From Blasia pusilla (Eukaryota; Marchantiophyta; Marchantiopsida; Blasiales): a stretch of DNA of 64,000 bases. The position numbers and the translations under genes are program-made. Under the pieces are notes generated by a model. That model saw nothing but the letters and a program-made list of their open reading frames with translations. It did not search any database and had not been told where the DNA came from. The DNA lies in NCBI GenBank assembly GCA_050084515.1, contig CM114273.1:12586001-12650000 (forward strand), written 5' to 3'. Below, piece by piece: positions 1-12,808 of the stretch; position 1 is the stretch's first letter; each line of letters begins with the position of its first letter.

Positions 1-605
1 AAGTCACCCGAATGTAAAAGACCTCAACATGAAAGTTATCAGAAACAACGTTCCTGACACAATGGACCTATCTTCAACCTCATCCGACACTATGGGACAA
101 AGTTACACTCAAGATAGTCCGTTGGCTCCTACGCCCTATCCACGATAGATCTTGGCCTATCAACTACTCAGATGTGACAACTTTCGTAGCTAGTCACTCT
201 AGCCTTATGAGGTAAAGCTTGAAACGCAAAGTATAGTGGAGACCTAGAGGAATAAAAGTGTTGGTTCCCATTCTCAAAGTATAAATTATCGTGGGTCCCA
301 AATATGGCAATGATATTCTTAATGCTCTTCATCATTATGGTTTACCATTTTTATAAAAAATTATAAAAGAATTTATATTTTAAGGAGATTTTCAAGCTCT
401 TTTTGTCATACTTGTATATAGGTGGTTTTAGAGCATCTTTATGATTATTTTATCATATAAGATTCAGTGAGTGGCTTTATCGTTCCATATAAGATGCATG
501 CATCTATTGCAAAATGTTGTTTTCTATACTCTATCTCTAAACTTTTGGGGGCTTGTCATTTATTGGCTATGGACAAACATTACTTTTGAATTTGCCCTTT
601 GATTA
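1..605. other. AT-rich sequence, no gene seen
   Basis: No reading frame, RNA or repeat that I can support. The sequence may be the eroded upstream part of the RT-like element that follows. Confidence 0.4.
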
Positions 606-1837
606 TTGTATAAGTTTTATACAATTTGGTTAGTCGATCTTTCTGCTTGCAATTTCATTTCCAATTTAACATCTACTTATTTCTTTACCAATTTGGAGTG
701 GCCACCTTGTGGTGATTGTGAGGTTGTGGTTCAAGGGATATATTCCACTCGGGATATTCATCTAGAGTGGGTAGCAATTCAAGTTGATTTGGCTACCACA
801 TTCAATTCACTTTCTTATAAGACCAAATTCGAGGAGTTACGCTATGCAAGAGGATAACTTGCAAGCCTCACTTAATTTGTCCGCTCCTTCTAAGCCTACG
901 ATATGCATATTATCTATTCTCACTATGCTACTTCCAACAAGAAAATAATATTTTCTTATCAACATGTAGCATATTTTAAGGTTATCTGTGCCACTAGGTA
1001 ATCCACTTTTTGTTATAGAAAATTGTTATGCCTTTAAGCATCAACCCAAATTTTTCTATATTTTCTCTTCCCTTCTATTGTTGATGATATCCATATCAAC
1101 GGTCCTTCTTGAGAAACAGTTCCTATTTATACCCAATTTGTGGAGCAACTCTCTATCTTAAACCTTAAAGTCCAACCTAGTAAATGTCGTGCATGATCTT
1201 CTTCATGCATTTCCTCAACTTTTATCCCACCTACTCCTAATTTTACCGTTTATAGCAAAGGGATTCAGGTTATTGGGGTCCTTATTGGTTTCATCGACTA
1301 TATCTCCAAGTTCTTGGATGAGATCCTTTTAAAATATGTAGAATGATTTCATTTGTTTCCTCATATAGGGATCCCCAAGTGGCTTATGGGATTCTCTTCC
1401 AATGACTCTTACAATGTCTCTCTTATCTTCTTCGTACTTATTCTTCCATTTCAGAGTTCTTACATCGGTTGGCCTCTTTTGACTTCTCAGATGAAAAATT
1501 TCTGTCAACTTCTTGCTTTGAATACATTTGAGGAAGATGATGATGTTTTGGCTTCACAACAAGCTGTCTTGTCTATTTCTTTTGGAGGTGTGGGGCTCTC
1601 CTCTATATTTATATCTACACCAACACCTTTTTTGGGGAATTAGGCTTTGGTTGTCCCTATTATGACTTCTAGGATTTTCCAATGATATGCACCTATCTTG
1701 ATTGATCAATTGGCCTATGTAGAGGATGGAGATCTATTATTCCAACAACAATTGATATCTGCCCAAACTATTCTTCCTCTCATTACACAAGCAATTCTAC
1801 CCGCTTTCCATCAATTGTTCACAGAAGGGTTGTTAAT
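606..1837 (+). pseudogene. Decayed reverse-transcriptase-like ORF (RT remnant)
   Basis: Translated in shifting + frames, this stretch reads as a broken polymerase-like protein. Recognisable pieces in order are WVAIQVDLATTFNSLS and KFEELRYARG near 770-855, FPSIVDDIHINGP near 1070-1105, where VDD fits the catalytic box of reverse transcriptases, KVQPSKC near 1170-1190, and ISFGGVGLSSI near 1575-1605. From memory, the order of these blocks resembles an RT-domain family found scattered in plant genomes; I could not confirm this by a search. At least three stops or frame changes interrupt it, so it cannot be functional. It lies just upstream, on the same strand, of a copia remnant, but the protein families differ, so I treat them as separate insertions. 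Confidence 0.5.
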
Positions 1838-2289
1838 ACTAATGAGAATCTAAGTCAAATGTATGCTCCATCTCTAAACAAAAAACCCTCGAAATCAGGT
1901 AGATTTATTCATCCTCTTCATAGACTCATGTATGAAGGATTTACAACAAGACATCATGTAGAATGGTGAATTAACTTCCAAAATAGGAACCAAGTTCTTT
2001 CTAAGAAGTTGCATATAAAGTCCAATGGATTGAATTTGTGCACGAAGCGCTTGATGCCTTAAAATATCAATATATTTTAGAGTTAGTTTATATATCTCAT
2101 GATTAGAAAGCTATTATTTCAAATAGATTAAATCTTTCAAACATAATTAAGATGATGCAATGAATACATAGAACGCTTAGTTGATAGCCAAGAGCAATAT
2201 ATAACAATATGGTTTTGATTGTGGGGAAATATTTATGCTTGTTGTTAAGATGAAAACTACAAGAAAAGTAGTTGCAATTCTAGTAAGTA
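1838..2289. other. Spacer between two retroelement remnants
   Basis: AT-rich and full of stops in all frames. It may contain unrecognisable parts of either neighbouring element. Nothing specific is supported. Confidence 0.35.
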
Positions 2290-4260
2290 AGAAGTGAAGT
2301 CTAAATCACAAGGATGCCAAGAATATGTTTTGAGAGGAAATTTGCATGAAGGGATATACATCATTCAACCACTTGGATATGAGCATCTTGAGTTTCGTTT
2401 GTGCATGCTAAACAAAGTTTTGTATGGGTTCAATATGACAATATTACATATAGTTTGCAAAAGTTTGGGTTTAGAGTCTATGGTTGTGATACTTCAATCA
2501 CTATTTATCTTGAAGAGAAGGTCATATGGTTGTAATTTGTTAGTCCAACTCCATGACAAACCATTTTGTAAGTTAATTCTTTGCTTCTTTAGGAGAACGT
2601 CAAACTTGGGAATTGGTTGGTGTATCTCTTAATGCGAAAACTATTTGTTGTTGATAGGTTTATGATAACAAATGTAGTCAAGATGGTACAATGAACAGAT
2701 ACAAAGCTTGATCGGTAGACAAGGGCTTTGCACAACAATATGGTATCAAATAGAAGGATAAATTTAGCCTTTTTGTTAAGAATGATTCAACCATATGGAC
2801 GTGAGCATCCATATTTGAAAGTTATAACATCGAGTATGTTGGCTGAAAAAATATTTGGATTTGCACAAGCAAGCTCTAAGAGCTTGTTATAGAAAGATTA
2901 CATATATCTTTTAGGAGTTTGACTTTGGAGTTTATGATCTTGATTCTTCACTGTACGACTTGGTAGGAAAAAGTCAAAGAATTATGATTATGTTGTATGT
3001 TGATGACCTCATAATTAATTAGAGTAGTAAGGATATAATATACCAAATCAAGCAAATGCTACGTATAGAATTTGATATAAAGAACTTAGGAAAGCTCAAG
3101 TTGTTCCTTAGTGTAGAGTTTATTCAAAGTTAGAGACAACATGTGGTTATTGCAACAATAATTCTTTATATTCTCTCAAAGTATGGTATGATGGCTTATA
3201 AGCCTATCTCTACACTATTAGACTAGATTGTAAAGTTGAGTGTTGATGGAGGAGAATTGGTTGAAGATTAATTCTAGTATACAAGCGAGGCACATGACCA
3301 GAAGTTTGATTTATCTAAAAGTTACCAATGTAGACTTGACTTATACAATTGGCTCAATAAATCAATTGATGCAAGCATATTGGAAAACCTCATCTTAATG
3401 GTGTTAGGAAGATTATATGAAATGGGAAGTTCTCTTTTCAATTTGGTGTTCACTTTTATATCTTCTTTCAATATATAAGTGCAAAGATTTACATATGTTA
3501 GTTGGATATGTAATGTGTATGATCGACACTCTATATCTTGGTATTTCTTCATCTTAGGAAATGATGTCACAAGTTGGGCTTCAAAGAAGCAACCCATATT
3601 TGGTTTCTTGTCAATAGATGTTGAGTATATACAAATGAGCATCCAATGTTGCATGTGAGTAAGATTACATGTGGAAAAATTCCATGTCCGTGGAATTATG
3701 TCCGTCCTATGGAAGGACTTGTCCATGTCCCCCCCCTTCCCCTTCTTTCTCATTCTCCCCACTTGCCTTTCATGCTCCATACTCCCCCCTTTCTTCCTCC
3801 CTCCACCCCCTCTCCTCCTTCCTTATTGCTCCACTCACCCTTGCACTTATTGCCTTCTATCATGAACTATAAGCGTGGGTCTCATCTCTTAAAATCCTTG
3901 TTTGTGTACATGTCCAAACTTGTCCGTTTTTGTGCAACCATGCATGCGAGGTAACATGAGTTAATTGATTACTTGTTGACATTAGTGTAAGTAGTTCATG
4001 AACCATCGTAATATATGCAGATAAAATTAGTAGGATGAAGGTTGCTAATAATCAAATATTCCATTCTCAAATAAAGTAGGCGGTGGCGTAGTGCTACTTT
4101 GTCAAAGAGATATTGATTGTAGAAGAGATTAACCTTGTGTTCATAGTTATAGAGTTGCAAATTGTTGACATTCAAACAAGATTTAGGAGTAAAAGATATT
4201 GATATGAGCCGAACACAATTGAAGTGCATATGACATATTCAATTTCTTGGTTGAGTGTGG
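2290..4260 (+). mobile_element. Ty1/copia RT-RNase H remnant, split by a MITE
   Basis: This is the polymerase tail of a Ty1/copia retrotransposon in broken + frames. An early RT block (residues like GNLHEGIYIIQPLGYEHLE, then LNKVLYG) lies at 2330-2430. The catalytic box is intact as LYVDDLI at 2993-3013, followed by FDIKNLGKLKLFL near 3070-3110. MTRSLIYLKVTNVDLTYTIG at 3296-3355 matches the copia RT-RNase H linker. The RNase H part (VTSWASKKQPIFGFLSIDVEY) runs at about 3565-3625. It resumes at about 3995-4190 (VIYADK, KVANNQIFHS, CYFVKE). A 282-bp inverted-repeat element with a target duplication sits exactly between the two RNase H halves. Many stops (for example within 3020-3150) make it dead. 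No LTRs were identified. Confidence 0.8.
3661..3942 (+). mobile_element. MITE copy A (9-bp target duplication) inside copia RNase H
   Basis: A 282-bp non-autonomous element. The left end (AAGATTACATGTGGA) is a decayed version of AAGGTTGCATGTGGA, and the right end is TGCAACCATG. The inferred target duplication is CATGTGAGT (3652-3660) and CATGCGAGG (3943-3951), 7 of 9 identical. Both copies fall in the same RNase H codon block (Ala-Cys-Glu), so removing the element restores the copia reading. The inside has subterminal TGTCC/GGACA words and a long pyrimidine-rich tract. The short hydrophobic reading frames in the tract are not credible proteins. A 9-bp duplication suits the Mutator superfamily; the class is inferred because no transposase is present. 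Confidence 0.8.
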
Positions 4261-5750
4261 AACTCTAGTTGGATGGCAAGATTGTGTAGGTAGAGATTGT
4301 AGATTTCAAGGTTGTTATACCTTTCATTCAATGGCTTCTGAAGCAAGTTATGGTTATTTCCCAAGCTGAATGAAAACCCAAACGTCTAATGTCTATTGGA
4401 CACGCTTCCTGCACAGTCAAAATTTGTGGATGAGTCCATAAGAGCAACTAATGCAACATATGAGGCAGTGCGAGTTCAACGTTCATTGATTACTTGTTTG
4501 AGATTGATGTTAGTAATTCATGGAAGTGGATGAATGGTGTTTAAAGATGTCAGTTTTTTTTTGGAAGTTTAGATTGGAAAGGAGGTGAAGTTAATAACAC
4601 ATATAATGTTAAACATACATATTTCTCTTAAAAATTAAATTTTAATTAAAAAAACTTCTAGTAAAAAATGACATAATTTTTTTTCCCAAGTAGAAATATG
4701 AGATTCTTCATATCAAAATGGAAGCATGAATTAAAATAATAAATTAAGAGGAACAACGGATGCATGGATGTAATACATACACAAAAAAAACTACTTTGGT
4801 CCCTTCAAAGGGGAAAATATAAAAGTGATAAGGGGAGTGGGGTCCCAAGATAAAAAAATTAAAAATCAACTAGTTTGGCCCCCTCATAAAAGTTAGGTAG
4901 TGGGGAAGTGAAGTAGCAAGTCACAACAAGAAGTTCCAACATTGGATTTCATATGACCTATGGCACCATTTTTTAGTAGAGTGAGGAAAGAACTCAAAGT
5001 CCATTAGGGGATCATGATGGGGAGGTACATGATGTGAAAAATGATGAGGAGATTAGAAAATAGTCCCACCTTACCAAATAAAAAAACCACACTAAAAAGC
5101 AGCCTACATTATTATTAGAGACACGCCTCTCAACAACGAACTTCTCCGTATTCTACACATATCCTTGGGTGATCTCCTATTGTGACGACATCCTATCTAA
5201 TTAGTTAATCATCTATGTAATTAAAAGAGGACGGGGCTTCAGAACTCCCTCATCTGGTGATGACATGTATGCATTGTGGGATGCTCCCACGATGACACAT
5301 GGAACTGAGTCTAGCCGTTGGGTTCAAATTGACAAACGGGTGCTTTGCCCGGATATTACACTAGTGTCTAACTAAATGAAGACATACGTAACAATGGTGC
5401 TAGTAAAAGTAAAAATTCAACTAGCATAAATGAGAAAAGGAGGGAGAAAGACATGGAAAACTAATCTCATTAGTTAATCATGTCTTCTAATTAAATTAGG
5501 ACAAAAGAATGGACCAATGATGTTCATCATTAACCGGATGATTCATAAAATTAAAAAATCCAAGCATGTCTAACTAATTTTTTAGTCTCGTTTTTTTCCT
5601 CGTCGTTGAGATTATCACGTGTCCTCCCAACACGTGTTTGGTAATTAAAAAAGATTCCTCCTATTATTTATGTTCTTCATTTCTATCTAAATTAGATCAA
5701 AAGTGGGGAGTAGGGGAATGGGAACGTGGAGGTATGGCTGTCCAGCTTCC
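4261..5750. other. AT-rich spacer without genes
   Basis: Long A/T runs and no supported reading frame. A short GC-richer patch at 5230-5360 shows nothing recognisable. Confidence 0.4.
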
Positions 5751-5754
5751 TTGT

Positions 5755-5776
5755 AAACCCTGGATCGTTAGGGTTT
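5755..5776 (+). promoter_or_regulatory. Inverted telo-box pair upstream of the 5842 ORF
   Basis: AAACCCT (5755-5761) and AGGGTTT (5770-5776) form an inverted pair about 65 bp upstream of the ATG at 5842. Telo-box words are frequent near the transcription start of plant housekeeping genes, including those for ribosomal and mitochondrial proteins. A nearly identical but perfectly palindromic pair occurs at 21868-21887. The promoter role is inferred from position. Confidence 0.45.
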
Positions 5777-5841
5777 AAAGAACAGGGCAGCGACTCTCAA
5801 AGACTTTAGCCCGAGCGCGTGGGATTTCGGAAGGAGGGGCG

Positions 5842-6084
5842 ATGGTATCGCTGGTGAGTAGAAGGGCGCTGGCCGGTTTGGCATCGAGGTCCAGATCGGC
5901 GTTTAAATGCTGCAGAAGCTCAATTGCTCAAGGTGAATCGGGATTTGGAAGTGCCAGAGGATATGTTCCGAGTTGTGCGCCATCCTCTTCTTTCTCGGCC
6001 AATTCAGCGCAAGGAAGTAGGCGCTTTTCTGTGTATTTGTCGAGGTATTGCTCCGCTGCTCGTGGATTGAATAGGATAGGATAG
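5842..6084 (+). CDS. Probable first exon of a mitochondrially targeted protein
   Basis: The 80-codon frame starts MVSLVSRRALAGLASRSRS. It is rich in Arg, Ser and Ala with almost no acidic residues, the composition of a mitochondrial (possibly dual) targeting presequence; a second Arg/Ser-rich block (GSRRFSVYLSRYCSAARG) follows. The ATG is the first after a telo-box pair. The frame ends inside an ATAGG pentanucleotide repeat. A splice-donor-like CGAG/GTATTG at 6041-6050 suggests that the true exon ends at 6044. I found no convincing next exon in the following 3.5 kb, so this is either exon 1 before a long intron or a stranded gene fragment. The mature protein is unknown. Confidence 0.45.
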   Translation: MVSLVSRRALAGLASRSRSAFKCCRSSIAQGESGFGSARGYVPSCAPSSSFSANSAQGSRRFSVYLSRYCSAARGLNRIG

Positions 6085-6099
6085 GATAGGATAGGATAG
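6071..6099 (+). repeat. (ATAGG)n pentanucleotide microsatellite
   Basis: Five full ATAGG units plus ATAG. The repeat provides the stop codon of the frame starting at 5842, which argues that the frame normally ends earlier at a splice site. Confidence 0.9.
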
Positions 6100-9000
6100 T
6101 GTTCTTCACCACCGGAAAATCTTAGTAGTCGGATGCGGGATTTCGTAAGAGCTCTGCAAACTGAAAGGCAATTGTCGCTTCATCCTGAATGTTATTTCTT
6201 GCTGCTCGCATTGTGTGAAATTTCATGTCCTTTCAGCCTACTTCAATTCCATTCGATGGTCGGTGGCAAACGCGTCGTTCAGATCCACGATCCGGAAAAA
6301 AAATGGTTGGTGACAGTGCTGGTCAGGGATTTGAATTCTAACCGTTTGTCTCAGACACTGCGGTAAGTTCGATACCTCGGCGTGGTAATTTTAACTCCGA
6401 CTCCCCCATGCCCGTCCCCTCCTTTGGCAGTGAGATTAGCGTGTGTGCGAAGCTGACTGTATTGACTGACAGACCGAATTCTGATTCTCGACTTCTATCT
6501 GGCGGTTTGAATCCAGGTTGCCAAAGGAGCTAGCGTGCGTGCAATCACTTCTGCCTTTACACAGTGTGACAGCTGCAGCGCGGCTTGTTTCCCACCTGAG
6601 TTCTAGTGCCGGGGAAGCTCCTGCAATCCTGCACGGTACGCTCACTCACATGTCTCCTGATCGGTGACGCTATCAGAAATTAATAGGGTTTTGACGTTGT
6701 GCAAACTGGCGTGATTTAGCGGTACTACGATTGTTCTGTTTAAAGATAGTTTGCGGTGACACGAAAGACCTTCCCCCGACTGGATGGATCTTGTAAATAT
6801 TGAGTCGCACTAATGATCAGTAATTTCACAGCTGAAACTTTTATGAAAGCAGAATGGTTCTTACACTCCTAGCTCTGCGCATGAACTTGTAGAATAATCA
6901 ATTTGTTGGAGCTCGTCCAAAGTTGCCAACTGTTAATTATTGCGATCATCTTAGTGTTTGGGATGAAACAGACTTCGTCTGCTTCCCGAGTTCGTTGTGT
7001 GGAGGTGTGTGATTGGTATTTATTTCATCGACTCTTAGTGGACAGTCGGAAATCATTACCGGAAAGAAGTTATGGAGAGGTTTAGCCCCGGGGTTTGCAC
7101 TCCTTAGAGATATTGGAATATGGAGCGGTATGGTCTTTGTCCTGAAGTTTCCTTGTCGGGTGAGGCACATAGGTAGAAAGCCAGATCGTCTATGTATGAT
7201 TTGGTCAGTCGTATTCTTCCATGGACTTAGTGTGCCATATGCAGCAGAGGATGAGTTCTTTCTGGCATGTCCTGCCTTTCAGTACATGCAAGGCTGGTGA
7301 TATTCACCTTTTGAATTGTCCACTGTTTAGATGACCTTGACGGCACCTGATACAGTACATATACTTTGGGGACTTCGAACGGTTTAAGCTGGAGTAATAC
7401 ATCTCTTGCCTCTTTTCTTGCAAGGCCACTGGGGTTGTTTATCCTGCCTTTTGACAAGGGTGCTGTCAGGGGTGAGGGTTCCATGCCAAGATGCTCATAC
7501 CCACACAGAGGAGAACACCAAAATTTGCACGACTTGATTGTGCCCTGTAGGCTTGCGCTGAATCTTAGATGTGTTCGCCTGTAGAAGTTCATTTTGTCTT
7601 CATCTGCCTTCCGCTTGGGAAAAATCAATCCATTTATTCATCTTCCATATCAAGGATATGATGAGCAGTCTCTTGTTTATTCTAAAATAATACATTTATG
7701 AGTCAAGCCAAGCTGGAGTTTGATCTTTAGGCATCTGACCATTTCTGAGAGTCCAAGTCATTTGCCTCTTTTCGTCCTCATGTGGAACTTTTGTGGTGGA
7801 TGAGTTTGCTTTGTGCTTTAGATTTGAGTTCCTTGAAGCCTAGGTGATGGCGCATTCAAAGTTCATTGCTCCGACGAGAAAATCTGAAAGGTGTGTGGTT
7901 TGCCCTTGGCCGGGGTTTGGCACTTGGGCTCTGTGAAGAAAGCTTCATTCATTCTCTGATGCCACAAGTGTGTGAAGTCTCTCTATTTTTCAAACTTCTC
8001 ACCACCGTACTATCTCTTGTCAATGGAAAGAGTTACTGTAGTTCCTCTGTGAGGAGGCTGCCAAATAGTGTGAGCCAGGTGGGTATTATGTAGTGGACTG
8101 GAGAATGTCCTGGCAAGCTCCCTACCCTATGCGTAGCCCTGGTCGAGGTGAATTCAGCAGGGTTGAGTACATTTGGAGAAAAACGATTACCAATTCATTA
8201 GTGAGTCACCTTTGCTTGTGTATGGGTTTGCAATTAATCCATGGTTTTTCAGAAAATTTCACAGCTGTCATACACCTTTTCAAGTGGCTGCCTCTTTTAG
8301 GATTGTGAAATGTGGGGGGAAAATGCAATGAATGAGGTATTTTGCAGATCAGCATGTCAAAATCCTTTGATTGCTTGGTCTATCAACGTTCAGGGCCATG
8401 TTGCCCAGTGGAATGCTTAGCTCCTGATTACAAGGACTGATATATGAATGCCAAAGAAATTTTAAGGTGTGCTGCTGCCTCTGCCAATAAGTAAAGAGGG
8501 TTGGAATGAAAGGTGTTAGCTTGGTACTGATGAACAGCTGTGATGACTTTCCAAATCCCGATCGCAGATTGCAATATTTTTTTGCATAAGAGATAATTCT
8601 CCATATCTTCTTAAGGTGTTCCTGGGAACTTGTGTGCTAAGTGTTCAGTCTCAAAACTGCTGCATGAGATTGCTGAAATCATGCCATGGAAAAGTGCATA
8701 CACTAATAAGTTCGCCTACCCCTCGAGATTTTGAAAGATAGCAAAAGACACTGTGAACATAGATCTCCTATTCCACTTTCCACTTTTACAACAGGAGGGG
8801 TTGGTGGCATTTCTTTGAGGGTTGTTTGGAGACTGGAAAGAGTAAGGTATCATGATGGGATTGCATAACGGCTGTACAGCAGTTCTCTGAGAGTTACTGT
8901 CAGATGCTACCTGAACTCTTCTAAGTCCTATTTGTGGAGATGTGGGAGTTTGAGAGCAATTCTATTCTCGTACTCAGTGCGATTTCTGACGCTGTCAAAA

Positions 9001-9540
9001 CAGATTGGAACATTGAATCTATATCAAAGTAGCATGGAGGTGCCAGCTGATCCATCTAATTCAACTACAATTACAAGGGCTATCACTTGCGGGTGCTAGA
9101 TCCATTGAACTCAGACCTAACTCACACGTCTGTGACAATATGCATAGCAGATGGAGCTCAGATATTAAAGTGGAATGCAAGGGCCGCCTAAGGTCACAGG
9201 AACTCCTAGCAAACAAATAATAGTGGATTTGCAGATACTGGACCATGCTTTGCTGGGGTATCCGAACTAAACATGTAGGACCCTGGGCATTGTGGATGGA
9301 ATGGGACATTCCTAGGGCTGAGGGATAGTACCCTAGCGACTATTTGGCACCTTGGACGGGGTGAGCCATTCTTAGGAGAGGAGCAAATGGATCTGAAAAG
9401 TACGGGGAACAGCTTCCGTGAGGCCAAATAAGAACGGGAGGTGGATAGTACGAGCAGCTGTTCGCTCATGTAGGTGAGGCTGTCCTGTCTTTATTTATTT
9501 ATGTGGCTCGGGAAGTCCGTCTAATTCTGGCTATATTGCA
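6100..9540. other. Low-copy, GC-balanced sequence, possible long intron
   Basis: Base composition differs from the AT-rich flanks, and no repeat family seen elsewhere in the window occurs here. Several acceptor-like pyrimidine-AG sites exist (for example near 6238 and 8346), but no reading frame shows a recognisable domain or matching splice phases. It may be an intron or the non-coding 3' part of the gene starting at 5842. No RNA gene was recognised. Confidence 0.4.
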
Positions 9541-12440
9541 GTTGGGGGTGGCGTAGTCAAAGTCTCGTAATTTTCATCTTCGACGACTAAACAAAATCCA
9601 AAATGGGTCTATTCGTCAAACTTGTGCAATTGTCATGTTGGATGGCTCCCCACGAAATTGTCAAAACTTTTGTAATCGGCATCTCAACTGTACTCCACTA
9701 CGTCCGAATGAGCCAAAACTTTTGTAATCATGTAGGAAAGATAAATGTGAATAATCTAAAGGGCCTGGGCATTTCAAAGTCGTCATCTTCTACGAAACTT
9801 TACAAGATGGGCTGAAAAATACCTTACTACCAGTCTCGGAGACATTCACCTGCTCCAACTCCAAGCTTTGTGACTATTTAAATTTGGGACTATTTAAAAC
9901 AGACAGATTTGCAAAGATGAGATAAGAAACGCAGCAAAGTCAAACTTGAAACTTCATCCGACGTCCTCTTGCACATGAGATAGAAAACGTTGTCTTACTC
10001 TTCGCATGTAGTGAAGCATCCTAGAACGAAGAAAGTACCTCACCTTGAATGTGACTTCATCATTATAATGCCAACGTCCTCTTGCACATCCCTTGACATT
10101 CAAGTTGACAAGTTGACATTCAAGTTGACACTACTCACTTGCTAACATTGTCTTACTCTTCAAACTTAGTGGAGCATGACTTATCTAAATTGTGTGGAAG
10201 AGGTCAATACTAAATTAGGAAAGAATAAAATTAGGTTAATTGGAAATATTTACGACTTTCATATATACTCATCAATTTTTCTTTCACATCATGTAGGTTA
10301 TCCACATGTCCATCAAATGTGTGTATTAATTATTTTATGTCCCACCTCTCTCAAAGGGCTGCATACACTTTGAAATTTCCAAACCTGAATTGGAAATTTC
10401 AAATTGGAACTTGGTTTGAAGTTTGTGTCAAATATGTACATTCAATCAATAATACTTAATTGTGTTGGATGGGAAAAAGGAAGTTAAATAATGACATAAG
10501 TATAAGGAGCATGAAAATAAAGGCGTCAAGATAATTGTTTGCAAACATCTGAATTTTCAAATTCCTAAATAGATTACTTTGAATAAAATATGTGAAAATT
10601 TATAAAAAATTCAATGGAAGAAAAAACATTTTTTTGATAAAATGGAAATGTGAAATTTTCTCACATGAGTACTTCTAAATGGATTGATTTGGGAACATAT
10701 ATCTACACTATAATACAAGGCAAGAAGTTTGAATTTGACATTGTGGGAAGTTGTGTGGTGCATAAATGAAGTCGAAAATGGAGGGTCCATAAATTAAATT
10801 TTTTTGGGTGTCTTGAATGGAAGGTGCTCGAGGTGTTTATTTTTGTCTTACCCTTGCTTCCATGAGATTGGACCATGTAGACAATACCAAGAATATATCC
10901 CATCAAATGTTAATGAGACAAACTCTAATATGATGCTTATGCATCCTTCTTGGTATCACATATTTGTCTTACTTTTAAAAGGATTTTTTTTTTGGAGAAT
11001 ACATGGATAATATTATGAATTCTTATTACCAATTTCTATAAAAAATTAATTAAAATAAATAGTGCTGGTTTTTTGGGGAAATGTCACATTTTTTCATAAA
11101 AAAAATAAATCCTTAATTTCTTGCCAAAAATCATTGATTTTTTTTTCATATTCAAGCTCGCCCTATCTTAAAAAAATTCATGTTCTCATTTATTTATACA
11201 TTTTCACTCCATGAAGAGAGACCAAAAGTAGTGAATGCAATGAAGAACTTAACGAGAATGACTTGAAATGTAAAAGGTAAGGCCATGGCAATTTGCACTA
11301 CTTTATTATGATATTCATGTAATACTCCGATGTGCAAGATTTCTATCCCAAATGTTTATTTTTACTAATCCAAAAAAGAGGGCATGATCCAAAATCCGAG
11401 CAAAACGTCATCTCACCCTAAAATAAATGTATCGTTCCTTAGTCTATTTACACCAAATCTGGTGACTAGGTTTTATATGCTAGATTATGAAAAGTATAGC
11501 TTTATTCAATGTATAGGTATGTGGACCATTTGAGTGATTATTTTACTATCTATTTAAATTTATTAAGAAGAAGTTGGGAGATAAAATTTTTTTTTTCTAA
11601 GATTGAAAAATACATATTCATTTGAAAGTCTCTTATAAAATAAATGAAGTTCTTTTCAAAGAGTAAATGTGAGATGTAATATTTCATCTTATTGAAAGAA
11701 AACAAGTCACTAAGCTACATGGGGCTATCTATGAATGGAGCACTTAATGATTTCACCAATATTTTAACTTAAAGAAAGGAGATTATGTACTATTGAAAGA
11801 ACAATGTAATATAAATGAAACCTAAAACTAGAAGCATGATGTAATTCTTGCCTTTTAGGAAGCTATAATATTTTAGAATTGAAATTTTTTTTCTATTTTT
11901 TTTCCTAAGATGGAGAGATATGTGTTAGAGCCCTAAAAGCACTATTAATTTTTTTTCTTGGTTTCCCCATGAGACCACATGCCTCCTTTCTCTATAGAAA
12001 GACATGGCCAATCCAACTCACGGAAAATGATGTGGATCTATTTGGGATTTTGGATGGCAATCTTTCCATTCTCAAGTTGCATTCCTTTTGGTGTCGGGCC
12101 GATATGCCAATGCGATTGACCTTGAAGAGTCAATAATTGTTCATTTTCCTGTACAAATATTAGATTTCCTTATATATTCCCATTGCCCACTTCATTTCAT
12201 CTATCTAAGACTAATGGGGATTTTTTAGCACGGAGTGGCTCTACACCAGGAGGTTTAGTTGTTTGTCAAAAACGTTTAGTTATTATAAGCTCGTGTAACA
12301 AGTCAAGGTCCTGAAAATTTTACTAAAGAAATACCTCATTTGGATTATGGCATCTCTGTCAACCGGTAGTTAACAGAGATGGCCTTCATAGCACGCGTGA
12401 AATTTCCCAGAAGGGGGCAGGAAACTGGGAAAGGTTAGTT
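9541..12440. other. AT-rich DNA with a short direct repeat, no gene
   Basis: No supported gene. A short tandem of the word TTGACATTCAAGTTGACA lies around 10095-10132. Long A/T tracts dominate from 10500 onwards. Confidence 0.45.
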
Positions 12441-12473
12441 CTAATACTTCAGCAAAGACCGGAAGGTTTTTCA

Positions 12474-12808
12474 GTGGACGACTCAACGGATTTTGGACAG
12501 ATTTCCTGGCCTTCGGATGGCCAAGCTGGTTCTCAGCTTGGCAAGATGTATCTCTCGAAAGATGAAGTGAAAGGCCTAGTACGATTGTGCACGATCATTC
12601 TAGTGTTACTAGATTGTCAGATGTGGACATACCACTTGATACTCGATATGTTGAAGCAGACACGGAGAGATTAAAGATGGACTCCCTTCCTACAACGAAC
12701 AGCAGATCCGAGGAATATATTCCTTGCGGTAGCCACACAGACCCTGTATTGCTAAAGGAATCCATCTATTTCCACACTTTAGGGCTTGTCACACTGGGCA
12801 TTCCCTAG
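12474..12808 (+). pseudogene. Unrecognised coding-like remnant with a frame change
   Basis: Two same-strand frames overlap at 12587-12674. The first reads QAGSQLGKMYLSKDEVKGLV, and the second reads RLSDVDIPLDTRYVEADTER and onward to a stop at 12806-12808. Both have balanced amino-acid composition inside an otherwise AT-rich, stop-rich region, which suggests one ancestral coding stretch broken by a small indel. I do not recognise a family. It could also be chance. Confidence 0.2.

Noticed and set aside
6071-6099. Telomere-like repeat
   Set aside because: ATAGG is not the plant telomere unit (TTTAGGG), and only about six units are present.
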